From assembly GCA_020628895.1 (NCBI GenBank), contig JAHDEM010000001.1:144761-208760 (forward strand): a DNA stretch of 64,000 nucleotides, written 5' to 3'. This document shows, piece by piece, positions 32,875 through 43,279 of the stretch. The position numbers and the translations under genes are program-made. Numbering within the stretch: position 1 is the first letter of the stretch; each line of letters opens with the position of its first letter. The stretch comes from Candidatus Endobugula sp. GTDB taxonomy: Bacteria; Pseudomonadota; Gammaproteobacteria; Pseudomonadales; Cellvibrionaceae. The notes under the pieces were generated by a model, which saw only the letters and a program-made list of their open reading frames with translations, did no database searches and was not told the DNA's origin.

Positions 32875-33909
32875 ATGAAAATTTGTTTCGTAATGTACCC
32901 GTGGGATCGTATAGAACCAGAAACGGATAGCACTTTAAGATTAATCCACGAAGCAGCTTCACGCGGTATAACCGTAGCTGTAACAACCCCTAATAATCTC
33001 ACAATTCGAGAAAGTGTTGCCTTTGCATTTTGTAACGTTCTCAAAAAATCTATCAAGGTTAGCAATAACATTCCGTCATTCTATAAAACTGCCGAATTTA
33101 AACGTTGCAAGCTTCCGCTTGGCGGGTTTGATGCGATCGTAATGCGAGCTAACCCGCCATTGGATACAACCGCGTTAAACTTTCTGGATTCTGTACGCAA
33201 CGATGTCTTTATCATGAACGACATTGATGGCTTGCGTATAGCCAACAACAAACTGTATCCAGCCTCTTTTAGTGGTGAGGCGGCCCAATTTATTCCTGGC
33301 ACTTATGTCTCTAAAAGCCAAGATTATTTAGAGCAGGTTTTGGAAGAATCGAAAACAGAAAAAATGATCATGAAGCCTCTCAATGGTTTTGGTGGGCAAG
33401 GCGTTATTGTCGTCGAAAAAAATGCACAGCAAAATTTTAGATCACTGTTGGAGTTCTATATAGGCCGAGAGCAGGGTAACTACGTGATTTTGCAGGAATA
33501 TGTTGAGGGAGCAGACCAAGGCGATGTTCGTATCTTATTGCTTAACGGTGAACCTATTGGCGCAATGCGAAGAGTGCCTTCCGGAAGCGATATTCGTTCC
33601 AATATTCATGCCGGAGGCAAGGAAGTTAAACATACATTAACAAAAGAAGAAAAATTATTATGTAAGGCATTAGGGCCACAGCTAGTGCGTGATGGCTTGT
33701 ATCTAGTTGGGCTTGATGTAATCAATGGAAAGTTAATCGAAATTAATGTCCTTAGTCCGGGTGGTATTTCACGGATTAACAAGTTAAACCGAACCAAACT
33801 GCAAAAACTGGTTATAGATTTCCTTGAAAATGTAGTCTCTACGCGAGAGTTAGTGATTGAACGAAAGAACTCATTCCGTAAGGTGATTGAAGATGCAGAA
33901 GCTATCTGA
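32875..33909 (+). CDS. Glutathione synthetase-like ATP-grasp protein
   Basis: FVMYPWDRIEPETDSTLRLI; KPLNGFGGQGV; LLNGEPIGAMRRVPS; EINVLSPGG. Confidence 0.85.
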   Translation: MKICFVMYPWDRIEPETDSTLRLIHEAASRGITVAVTTPNNLTIRESVAFAFCNVLKKSIKVSNNIPSFYKTAEFKRCKLPLGGFDAIVMRANPPLDTTALNFLDSVRNDVFIMNDIDGLRIANNKLYPASFSGEAAQFIPGTYVSKSQDYLEQVLEESKTEKMIMKPLNGFGGQGVIVVEKNAQQNFRSLLEFYIGREQGNYVILQEYVEGADQGDVRILLLNGEPIGAMRRVPSGSDIRSNIHAGGKEVKHTLTKEEKLLCKALGPQLVRDGLYLVGLDVINGKLIEINVLSPGGISRINKLNRTKLQKLVIDFLENVVSTRELVIERKNSFRKVIEDAEAI

Positions 33910-35938
33910 GCAAGAAATCATTCGACGTATTGATTCAAGCGAACAGTTTGAATGTGAATTGTTTGATGGTAGCTTCGTTATAAAGATTGAGTCTTATACA
34001 CCCATTATTTGTACTGCCATTCATGCAGGCAATCAATTTAGGTCAAATATTACAGACAGAATCGATCTATCTGAACAAGAAAGATTTTATGAAGAGGATC
34101 CATACACTGATCAATTAATTCAGTCGATGCCAATTACCTTAATTGCGCAAGATTCTCGTTATGAATATGATCTCAATCGACCCATATCAAATTGTATTTA
34201 TACCAAAGCTTGGGGAAAAACCGTTTGGAAGACCAAACTTTCACCCAAAGAAAGAGCAGAGAGTACCCGTAAGCATCAAGCATTTTATCGTGTGCTTGAT
34301 GCATTGGTGACTAAACTTGAAAATCAATTTGGTGCAACGCTTGTTTTCGATATCCATTCATACAACCATATACGCCGAGAAGAGGGGACACCTACGTTTA
34401 ATATTGGAACGGAACAAATTGATATGGATCGCTGGCATAGCGTCATCAGCTTGTCGCTGTCAAAACTCTCAGCAATTGACTTACCCAATATGCCTGTGAA
34501 TGCTGCTGAAAATAATGTTTTCTATGGCCGTGGTTATATGATTTCTCATATTAATAGCCGTTTTCAGAATTGTCTTGTATTACCTATCGAAGTAAAAAAA
34601 GTATTTATGGATGAGCTAACAGGGGAGCTTTATCCGCTTGTGATGCAATCTTTGTGCCAGCAATTTAAAGACTGTCTTGTTGATATAGCGGCTTTTTTCT
34701 CACGTCGTTTTACCTCTAAGAAAAAAATTAAAAAATTCGATATGCTGGCTGAAACAATGGATCCTGCCGTTACCAAAGTAGATCGAGCACTGTTTCAACT
34801 TGCTAAAGGCTTGGAGACATTACTTTATATCAACCCCATCAATATACCTGCTGAAAAAAAACAGTTTTTTAAATCTAACGGCAACTACCATCCAAATTTC
34901 AGATATCGTCAACTTGATATCGATCCTTACTGGTTTCGAGAAAAACTATATCGTTTGCCGATCAGTTCAATAAGAGATGCCAGCATTCAGTCTCTCTATC
35001 GAGACGTTGTCGATGGGCTAAGTGAAAAAATTGCCATGCTTGTAAAAGCAGGGCAGCCTGATTTTTTATATGAATCGCTTAAGTATTATGGAGAGCCTAG
35101 CTCAGTAGACGAACAAAATGCCCGTTTTTTGCTACACGCAAATCCCCTTGAGCATATGGACGACAGCCATGTTACAACAGATGCTTTGCTGAAAAAAATG
35201 AAAAATGCGGCTGCTCAATGGAATATGCCTTGTAAAGTTGAAACTAGCACAAAACTCGTTGCTGCTGCTATGGTTTCAAATAGCCGAAAAACAGTAATGA
35301 TTGCCAAAAATCTCAGCATTTCTAATACCGAAGCTGAAGCGCTTGTTCATCATGAGCTTGGGGTCCATATGGCGACCACCCTCAATGCATCGTCACAAAA
35401 ATTAAAAGTATTTTCATTGGGTTTACCAAGTAACACTCTTACTCAGGAAGGACTTGCCATCTTAAATGAATATCATTCTGGCAATATGACATTAGAGCGT
35501 TTACAAGGTCTAGCTTTGCGAGTACTCGCAGTGCGTGAAATGCTTAATCATAATGATTTTCGCCACACCTATAGTTTTTTAGTCGAGGATCATCACCTTT
35601 CTCAAGAAGCAGCCTTTAAATTGGCCGTGAGAGTACATAGAGGAGGAGGGTTCACCAAAGACTACCTCTACCTTAATGGAGTAAGTATGGCGTTGACGTT
35701 ATACAAAACTCAAAATATTAAGAACCTCTATGTTGGAAAAACAGGATTTGGCTACCTTCCCATCATTAATGAAATGATCGATAGACAGCTAGTACAGGAA
35801 CCTAAATATTATCCGTCTTTTCTTGATAGCCCTAAGGAAGTTTCTCCAATATTGGAGTATCTGATGAACTGTATTCGTCCGTCTGATCGCTACAGTACCA
35901 TTGGTTATAAACAAAATGGCGGTGTAATTGCTGCGTGA
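33887..35938 (+). CDS. N-formylglutamate amidohydrolase-like domain fused to DUF1704 'QEGLA' metallopeptidase-like domain
   Basis: FDIHSYNHIRREEGTPTFNIGTEQ; HHELGVHMATTLNA; LTQEGLAILNEY. Confidence 0.85.
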   Translation: MKMQKLSEQEIIRRIDSSEQFECELFDGSFVIKIESYTPIICTAIHAGNQFRSNITDRIDLSEQERFYEEDPYTDQLIQSMPITLIAQDSRYEYDLNRPISNCIYTKAWGKTVWKTKLSPKERAESTRKHQAFYRVLDALVTKLENQFGATLVFDIHSYNHIRREEGTPTFNIGTEQIDMDRWHSVISLSLSKLSAIDLPNMPVNAAENNVFYGRGYMISHINSRFQNCLVLPIEVKKVFMDELTGELYPLVMQSLCQQFKDCLVDIAAFFSRRFTSKKKIKKFDMLAETMDPAVTKVDRALFQLAKGLETLLYINPINIPAEKKQFFKSNGNYHPNFRYRQLDIDPYWFREKLYRLPISSIRDASIQSLYRDVVDGLSEKIAMLVKAGQPDFLYESLKYYGEPSSVDEQNARFLLHANPLEHMDDSHVTTDALLKKMKNAAAQWNMPCKVETSTKLVAAAMVSNSRKTVMIAKNLSISNTEAEALVHHELGVHMATTLNASSQKLKVFSLGLPSNTLTQEGLAILNEYHSGNMTLERLQGLALRVLAVREMLNHNDFRHTYSFLVEDHHLSQEAAFKLAVRVHRGGGFTKDYLYLNGVSMALTLYKTQNIKNLYVGKTGFGYLPIINEMIDRQLVQEPKYYPSFLDSPKEVSPILEYLMNCIRPSDRYSTIGYKQNGGVIAA

Positions 35939-36251
35939 TACATAGTCGATCTCTGGGTGATTCTCTATAAAGAGGGGTAAAGTTCCACAACTCCTATCTA
36001 ACCTATTGAATTAAAAGAACTTTATAGTATATTTTATTCTATACTTCCTCTTGTTAATCAACATTAAAAATACGCCTTTAATGCTCTAAATATTCAACAC
36101 TTTAGTTTTAAAAGTCGCATATTCATGTTAAAAAGGATTTTAAAATAATTTCTTATATATTAGGCACTTAATTCAACGTAAGCAATAAATATTGCACGAA
36201 AATACAGCAATTACGGGTCAATTTTTGGCAACACCCAAAAGGAATTTAATC

Positions 36252-37286
36252 ATGCAACTTACAAATCTAATATTTCATGAGCTTATTACTCAGCAGCACA
36301 GCTCAACCGTTGAAGTTATTCCACGAGAAGATGTTCTTCCACTTCCTAATGACAAAGCCGATCGCTTAGTTATTCAAGCTCGGCAAAGCTATAATAAAGA
36401 TTCAGGTGTTGCTTATGCTGATTTTGGACATGGTTGGTTTCCTGATTGTTTAAGTCAGTTAATTAACGATGAAATTGACTTTGTGTCTTTTTCCGAAAGC
36501 GGTTTGTCAGACTTAGAAGGGCGTATATCTAGAGAGCCGCTAACAACCGGTGGACATCTATTCTTTATACAATATGAGGAAGACAACACCCGGTACATGA
36601 TGACCCTCTTACTTAAGGATATTGACGGATTTGTCATTGATGATCAAAACATATCCGAGGGGCATATTTTAAACCTAGAAAAGCTACACTTTGCAGCCAG
36701 AATCAATATTGATAGATGGTTAAACCAAGAAACAGGCTATATTTCTTTTCTTAAAGGCAGTAAAAGGAAGGAGGTAAGTGATTATTTTAAAGGCTTCTTA
36801 TGTATAAACGAAGATAGTTTTAACGACCCTAAGCGTAATACAGATCTCCTAGTTGAGGCTATAAAAGAATACTGTAATGAGAATATTCAGAATGATACTG
36901 AAAAGTCCGAAATTAGAAATCGAATTACTGATGAAATCAGACGAAGAGTTGAAAATCAAGAAAGCGTGACAGTAACAGCTGTTGCAGCACTAATCAGCCC
37001 TGAAGAACCTGAACGGTTTACATCATTTGTTAATGCATCAGCCTATGATATTCAAGCCGAATTTCGGGCTGACCTGAATGCAATAAGAAAACTCACTCGC
37101 TACGCAGGTCGCACAAAAGATATCAATATAAGCTTTGAGGCTGAAGCAATGGAAGAGGGAAGAGTGAAATTTACAGAAACTACGAAAGATGGCGTTGTTA
37201 CCTCTACATTAACTATTTTTGATATTCCTGATAAGCTATTAGAAGAATTACGCAATAACACTGGCAGTAGTAATAATGTCAACTGA
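36252..37286 (+). CDS. Nucleoid-associated protein, NdpA/37kD family
   Basis: QLTNLIFHELI...RLVIQARQSYNKDSGVAYADFG; ATG 36252 preceded by AAGGAA. Confidence 0.7.
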   Translation: MQLTNLIFHELITQQHSSTVEVIPREDVLPLPNDKADRLVIQARQSYNKDSGVAYADFGHGWFPDCLSQLINDEIDFVSFSESGLSDLEGRISREPLTTGGHLFFIQYEEDNTRYMMTLLLKDIDGFVIDDQNISEGHILNLEKLHFAARINIDRWLNQETGYISFLKGSKRKEVSDYFKGFLCINEDSFNDPKRNTDLLVEAIKEYCNENIQNDTEKSEIRNRITDEIRRRVENQESVTVTAVAALISPEEPERFTSFVNASAYDIQAEFRADLNAIRKLTRYAGRTKDINISFEAEAMEEGRVKFTETTKDGVVTSTLTIFDIPDKLLEELRNNTGSSNNVN

Positions 37287-38499
37287 CCTATTAGAGAAGT
37301 TAATCTCACTTTATAAGAGCCTGTCCCTTTCCTTTTTGAAAAACCAGCTGATTGGTGAAGATATTTTCCTTAATGAGGAAGATGTTGAATCAATTAAGTT
37401 ATTAGATACACAAGGGAGTGATTTTGTAGAGGTTAATGTGGTCAGAGAAGGCCCTAATGTAGTTGATTCGATAATTGCTGGGGAAAAACTCAGTATTAAT
37501 ATCAAAATACATCGATCCGGAGGTTTTTTCTTTGGTGAGAATTTATCTGACTTATTACAATCAAGTGGTTCAAAGTACTGCCATGAAAAACCAGCACTCT
37601 GTTATCTAGTTAAGGAAGATTGGAAAAGTTGGGAAGACGTTGAGCAAAAACAATCGATACATGCTTATCTTGGGGTTTTAAACTTTATCATGCTACTAAA
37701 AGACTCAGTGGCAGATCATCAAGAAGAAACGGAACTGCACTTTTTTGGTAGCCAAGAGAAATTATCCTTACCTTTAATCTATGATGCTAATAGCATCGAA
37801 AGTGCACCAGGAAAAATACTCGATGCCTTAGCAGTTATCACCAAGCTTATGGAAGGAGAGAAGTATAAAAAGGATAAAGGTGTACAATTAAAAGCCATAA
37901 TCATTGATATCCTGATAAACTCAAACAAAAAAGAGAGATTTAATAACCTTATAAGATGTATTGATCAATTATCCACACGTTTTAGTCATAATCATGATTT
38001 ATTTGTTAGTGGCTTTTCTTTTGAAGACAACAAAGAAAAGCTAAAAGGTGAAAATAGGAAATATGCGGCTGAAATGAATGCCGCTATAAACTCGATACAT
38101 ACTAGAGTAATAGGTATACCCATTGGTACTTTGGGGGCTGCGTTGCTAATGAAAACAAAAGAAGCCTCCGACCATGGGTTAGGTTTTGTTCTTCTATTTT
38201 CATCGGTATTTATTATTATCGTCATTTTTATGAGCTTAATGAGTCAATTTTTTTTATTGATGAAAATCAGAGCTGAATACCAAGAAAAATGGAATCGAAT
38301 GGAAACTAAAATTCCCAATCTCTTAGAGGATTTAAAGAGCGAGTTTACGAACCTAGAGAGACACTACTATCTAAATGCTGGTTTAATTATATTCTTTTTT
38401 CTTGCGCTAGCCTTCTTTTCATATTATCCGTTATCGGTATATTTTGAATTTAATATCACTGATGCTATTCGTGAGTATTTAGAATCCAAGGAAAATTAG
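37276..38499 (+). CDS. Hypothetical protein with C-terminal TM segments
   Basis: ATG overlaps the 3' end of the NdpA-like gene by 11 nt; two hydrophobic segments. Confidence 0.65.
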   Translation: MSTDLLEKLISLYKSLSLSFLKNQLIGEDIFLNEEDVESIKLLDTQGSDFVEVNVVREGPNVVDSIIAGEKLSINIKIHRSGGFFFGENLSDLLQSSGSKYCHEKPALCYLVKEDWKSWEDVEQKQSIHAYLGVLNFIMLLKDSVADHQEETELHFFGSQEKLSLPLIYDANSIESAPGKILDALAVITKLMEGEKYKKDKGVQLKAIIIDILINSNKKERFNNLIRCIDQLSTRFSHNHDLFVSGFSFEDNKEKLKGENRKYAAEMNAAINSIHTRVIGIPIGTLGAALLMKTKEASDHGLGFVLLFSSVFIIIVIFMSLMSQFFLLMKIRAEYQEKWNRMETKIPNLLEDLKSEFTNLERHYYLNAGLIIFFFLALAFFSYYPLSVYFEFNITDAIREYLESKEN

Positions 38500-38586
38500 A
38501 TATTCATATGTGGTCTGCCATATCAAGGCGTACTATTTTATGAAAATTGTGTATTCCTATTTTAAATAGATATGATCGAATTTTAT

Positions 38587-41500
38587 TTATTGCTTAGCCC
38601 TTCTATTTTTCTTGAAATTAAGCTTCTTAAGCTTTTCATAGTTAAATTGCCCAATCTTACTGCTAGTTTTAGTAAAGTCATAACTCCCTGTAAAATTGAC
38701 ATGTCTCCATGATAATACGCTGCCTTTTTTAATGGAGTCCAGCATATCTTCTTCATCTTGTTTATTTTTAGTTGAGGATAAATGCTTAGTTAAAAATAGG
38801 TAATTCCATAGGATAATGGCGTTTTGCATCAGTGATTTACACAGGATTTGTATTTCTTGCTCCTCTTTTGTGCCCACATAGAACTGTTTGCCTCTATCCC
38901 AAAATACCGCATCAGAGAACTTGTTCGACAATTCAACAACATTGAGTTGTTTCTGGATGCGTTGTCTAAATTCTAAGTCATCATAATAATTTAAAATATG
39001 TTGGCTTTTCGGTATTCGTCCTAGTTCTTTTAAAGCCTGGTAGAGTGGATGATCTTTTGCATAGGAATTAAGCCGTTTAAATATCTGCGATGCGCTACAA
39101 TGACCTAAGATAACACTCGCCATTAAGCGTAAAATATCGTCCCAACTGTCTTCTATAATTTCTGTTTTTATTTTTCGAGTCGGTAATACTCTATAGTCCT
39201 TATTTTTGTATTTTTCTTTCGTATGAAAACTATAAATATATTGATCTTCGATAGATTTAAAGCGTGGCGCAAAAGAAATCCCTAATAAGTGTGTGGCAGC
39301 AAAGATAGTTTCTGTATAACCATGTGTATCTGTTGTATGGATATGTCTCGTATCTGTTGTGTTATTCAGTAGACCATCAATAAGATACATAGCTTCACGA
39401 TCAGAAGAAGCAAATACCGTAGAATGAAAGAGTGACTGTTTTTCATTAATAAAGGTATACATCGCAACACCTTGCTCCTTACCATAGTATTTATAAGAAC
39501 GGGATGCTATCAATGAATCTACAGCAACAGTAATTTTCTTACCATCACTGCTAGTCAATAAGTGATTTTCATCAATTTTAAAGATATTTGGTAAGTCTAT
39601 TGATTCAATTTTATCAACAATCTTTTTATTGGCTGCTTGTAGGTTTTGTTTAGAAAAACGCCAATTGACAGTATCCAATAATATCTTATTTTGTATTCCA
39701 TGAGATTTTTTAGCCATTTTATGCGTGCCGATATTACAGCCAAGGCCCATAATGCCTGCAACGATCACTTTTTCTTTAGCCTCCTTGATGACCTTGCTGT
39801 TAGAGTGATGTTTAAAGCTACTTGTATAGTCACAAATACGATCCATCTCCATCAATATATGGATAATGGATATTTCATCATCACTAGACAGTAGGGTGCT
39901 GATATATTTAGATTGCTCGTGGTTGATAGCAGGAGTTTTTACATGAAATTTACCACTGGGACGCATGAATAAATAACCATTATGGCCAGCAGAAAATCTT
40001 TCATTAACTTTAATGTAAGTATCTTCTAATTTTTCTTTAAGATAATCTAAATGTTGTTGGCAATTTTTATATTTAAGCAAGTTGGTCGTGCGTAATATCG
40101 ACCCTTTTTCTTGCTCAAATTGTGCAACACTTATCATATAATCATTAATGTCACGATATTCAAAACTATAATTAAGCGATAATTTTCCTGATTTTATGCA
40201 TTCTGCAATGTGTATATACAAAAAGACTTTATACAACTTCTTATTGATGTGGCCTTCAGAAAACACCGCTTTCTTTTCTTTAGCGGTTAAAAATTGAGTG
40301 GGAGCATTTTCTCCCACTTTTCCTTTCTTTGATTGATAGTAACTAATAGCTTCCATGATATATGCTGATGAATTCACCTTATCAAATACTAATAATTGTA
40401 ATGTCTGGCTCAGCGAACGAATTAGACTTGTGGATTCTTCAATTAAGCCTTCGAGTAACATAAAATCTTGGCGCTCTTTTTCACGATAATCATCAAGAAA
40501 CTCAGATTTTTTAATAAATCCGTCATCTTGAGCATCAATAGCCTCAATGGCTTGATTACGAATAATTTCAATTTTTCTTTGGTCTGTTAATAAAGAGTCT
40601 TCGGTAATTCGTATGATTTCACTGACTAAACGTGTTAAAGCCTTTTGCGACTCGGATACTGCATCGATAGCTTTATTCTTTTTCGATTTTTGTTTTTCTT
40701 CATAATTCTTTGCTTTATTGAGTGCACGCTTTAAAGATTTACTGACCTTATCTAAGAAACCTTTAACAGCAGCATCCTGACGCTTAAAAAACTGACACTG
40801 AATAAACGCTATAAGATACAAATAGGCTTTATATGGATCTTTATATTGTTTGACTTGAAAGGTCGGAGCTTTAAGTACCCAGCTAGAATAATAGTTAATT
40901 GCTGAGTCAGTGAGCTGTAGTTCTTTAATGACTGTTTGGTTGTCCAAAAAGAACTGTTTAAGGTTTGACAGTATGACGGCATTTCGGTTGAGAGATTGTT
41001 GGCGACTAGATTGATTGATCCGCTTAATTTTCGTCAACACAGAAATAGAGCCGTCATGTGTTGTTAATAGTGTATTAAGAGAGTTAATATTGCTCGAAGG
41101 TAATAACTGTTTAAGATTGTCTATCGTGTTTGTTTCAAATGTCTGAGCACTCTTACCGACAATTTGGCTAAATACGTGATAGCTAGGGACAACCCACTGC
41201 ATATCGATACACTTGCTATGCAACGCCCAGAGTACATCCGATGGATTTGTTTGTTTAGCTGTATGCCATTTTGCTGTCTCGTGTAAGGTGTCCATCCCAG
41301 ACTCATTAATATGACTCCAGCCTCTAAATTCGAGTATTTTTTCTCGATGCCTCAATGATGAAGCACCACCATAAAGCGCTTCATAATTTTTAACGTCATT
41401 ATATTTATCCGACCAGGGGAGGTTATACATTTTATGGATATATTTGATATCAGCACACCGATATTGCCTAGCCTCAAAAAAACGGCCTTTAGCGATAAAA

Positions 41501-41676
41501 TAGCCATACTGCAGAAGAAAGCTGGTTTTATTATCAGTAGTGCGTAATCGCCGAAAATAACGGTACGCATCGGCATTCATCTCAAAGAATGCTTGACGCT
41601 CTTCATTGTTAAATTTAGGTATGGAATCAAAGGTCTTCTGTTGTTTCGCAGAGAGAATCTGGAGGGTTGTCGCCAT
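38587..41676 (-). mobile_element. tnpA: Tn3-family transposase TnpA
   Basis: 1029-aa ORF, N-terminal QYRCADIKYI-type domain; HTTDTHGYTE and MYTFINEKQSLFHSTVFASSDREAMYLIDGLL DDE-region motifs. Confidence 0.92.
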
Positions 41677-41740
41677 AATAAGGTTGTCCTATTAGTGTTT
41701 TTATTTTATTGTTCATGTACATTCTCACTCGATACCTTAT

Positions 41741-41798
41741 TGATCAAAAAACACCCATTTCTGTATAGTACTATACAGAAATGGGTGTTTTTTGATCA
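41741..41798. repeat. Perfect 58-bp palindrome
   Basis: TGATCAAAAAACACCCATTTCTGTATAGTACTATACAGAAATGGGTGTTTTTTGATCA. Confidence 0.95.
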
Positions 41799-41920
41799 GC
41801 ATACTTCCTTATTCTGCTTGTCACCTTCCTTCTTTATGAACTCATCCTACCAAATTCTCAACTGGTATACATTTGCGCTTTTAAGTACTATACATAAATC
41901 GTACTTCTTGGCTAATTCTT

Positions 41921-42736
41921 ATGAATCCTACTGATGAGCTCTATCAATCTTTACAAGTAGCTTACGTTCATTTCAATCAAAGCTTATTTAAAGGCGAATT
42001 ACCTGACGTTATCTTTACCGTACAACGACAGAAGGGTGTTTTAGGATATTTCGCACCAGAGCGTTGGACCTCCCTTGAAGGTCAAAAAAGACATGAGATA
42101 GCTATCAATCCTTCACATATAGGTCAATCAACACTCATTGATGTCATGCAGACATTAGTCCATGAAATGGTCCATTGTTGGCAACATTGCTTTGGTACAC
42201 CCAGTCGCAATCACTACCATAATCGTGAATGGGCGCATAAAATGAAACAGGTTGGTTTGCAACCAACTTCAACGGGATTACCGGGTGGGGCAACAGTAGG
42301 GCAGCAAATGAGTGATTACCCTATTGAAGGAGGACTCTTTTTACAGTCTTGCTACGAATTAATTGAACAGGCAGCCTTTAATATCCCTTGGATTGATCGC
42401 TTACCTACGCCTAAATCAACTCTTCAACAAAATAGTGAATCAACGTTTCAAACACAGCAACTTGTTAAATCACAAGACTCTGATGTTGCTACTCTGAATC
42501 ACCAGCTACATAACTTAGATAGCAGTTCAGTAGTTAATAGCCCATCGATTACCGATATACTACAAACAACGTATTCAGATTTACTACCTGTGAATAGTAT
42601 TTTGCCACCTTCTACTAAAAAGCCTTATAAGTATAAATATCAGTGCCCTAGTTGTGAGAGTAGAGTGTGGGGTAGACCTAAAATGAACATTGTATGTGGT
42701 GATTGTAATGCCAAGTTTGAGTGGATTAGAGACTGA
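41921..42736 (+). CDS. SprT-like metallopeptidase domain protein with C-terminal zinc ribbon
   Basis: LVHEMVHCWQH; YQCPSCESRVWGRPKMNIVCGDCNAKF. Confidence 0.85.
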   Translation: MNPTDELYQSLQVAYVHFNQSLFKGELPDVIFTVQRQKGVLGYFAPERWTSLEGQKRHEIAINPSHIGQSTLIDVMQTLVHEMVHCWQHCFGTPSRNHYHNREWAHKMKQVGLQPTSTGLPGGATVGQQMSDYPIEGGLFLQSCYELIEQAAFNIPWIDRLPTPKSTLQQNSESTFQTQQLVKSQDSDVATLNHQLHNLDSSSVVNSPSITDILQTTYSDLLPVNSILPPSTKKPYKYKYQCPSCESRVWGRPKMNIVCGDCNAKFEWIRD

Positions 42737-43128
42737 TGACTAAAAAAATCGGCGAAGTTGCTGTAATACTCGATGTATCTGTCGATACTCTGCGTTATTA
42801 CGAAAAAATTAGTTTGCTAGGGCAGGTACCACGGAATAATAGCGGCGTACGTCATTACGATGATGCTCTTATTGCACGAATTCGCTTTATTCGGCATGCT
42901 CAGCGAATGGGCTTTAGTCTTGAGTCTATTGGTGAAATGCTGACCTTTCGAGAAAGCCCTACACAGGCCAAGCCTCAAGTACGCGCTATGGTTCAGGAGA
43001 AAATTGTAGAACTGAATCAGCGAATTCATGATCTATCCCAACTAAAAAATGAGCTCGTCGTGTTAACAGAGTCTTGTAAAACCAATACAGAGTCTCATTG
43101 TCCCATTCTGCAAGAATTCGAAAAATAG
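42736..43128 (+). CDS. MerR-family regulator, CueR-like C-x7-C
   Basis: SVDTLRYYEKISLLG; CKTNTESHCPIL; overlaps SprT stop codon. Confidence 0.87.
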   Translation: MTKKIGEVAVILDVSVDTLRYYEKISLLGQVPRNNSGVRHYDDALIARIRFIRHAQRMGFSLESIGEMLTFRESPTQAKPQVRAMVQEKIVELNQRIHDLSQLKNELVVLTESCKTNTESHCPILQEFEK

Positions 43129-43139
43129 TATATTAGCCC

Positions 43140-43169
43140 CTTGACTCTGGAGTCGACTCTAGGTGTTTA
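43140..43169 (+). promoter_or_regulatory. MerR-type promoter/operator
   Basis: CTTGACTCTGGAGTCGACTCTAGGTGTTTA. Confidence 0.75.
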
Positions 43170-43279
43170 ATCCATTTCATGTTGTCGCTATAGCGTGTTA
43201 AATCCGTCAATCGTAACGGTTACCGTCACACTATAGGTTTATGAAACTGCTCGTCAATCAAACGAACTTAGGAGGCACT

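Noticed and set aside
38500-38586. Expected terminal inverted repeat next to the 3' end of tnpA
   Set aside because: No GGGG/CCCC-type terminus or partner repeat could be read; element ends left undefined.
41593-41934. ORF spanning the tnpA start and the 58-bp palindrome
   Set aside because: Overlaps tnpA, spans a perfect palindrome and shows no recognisable domain.
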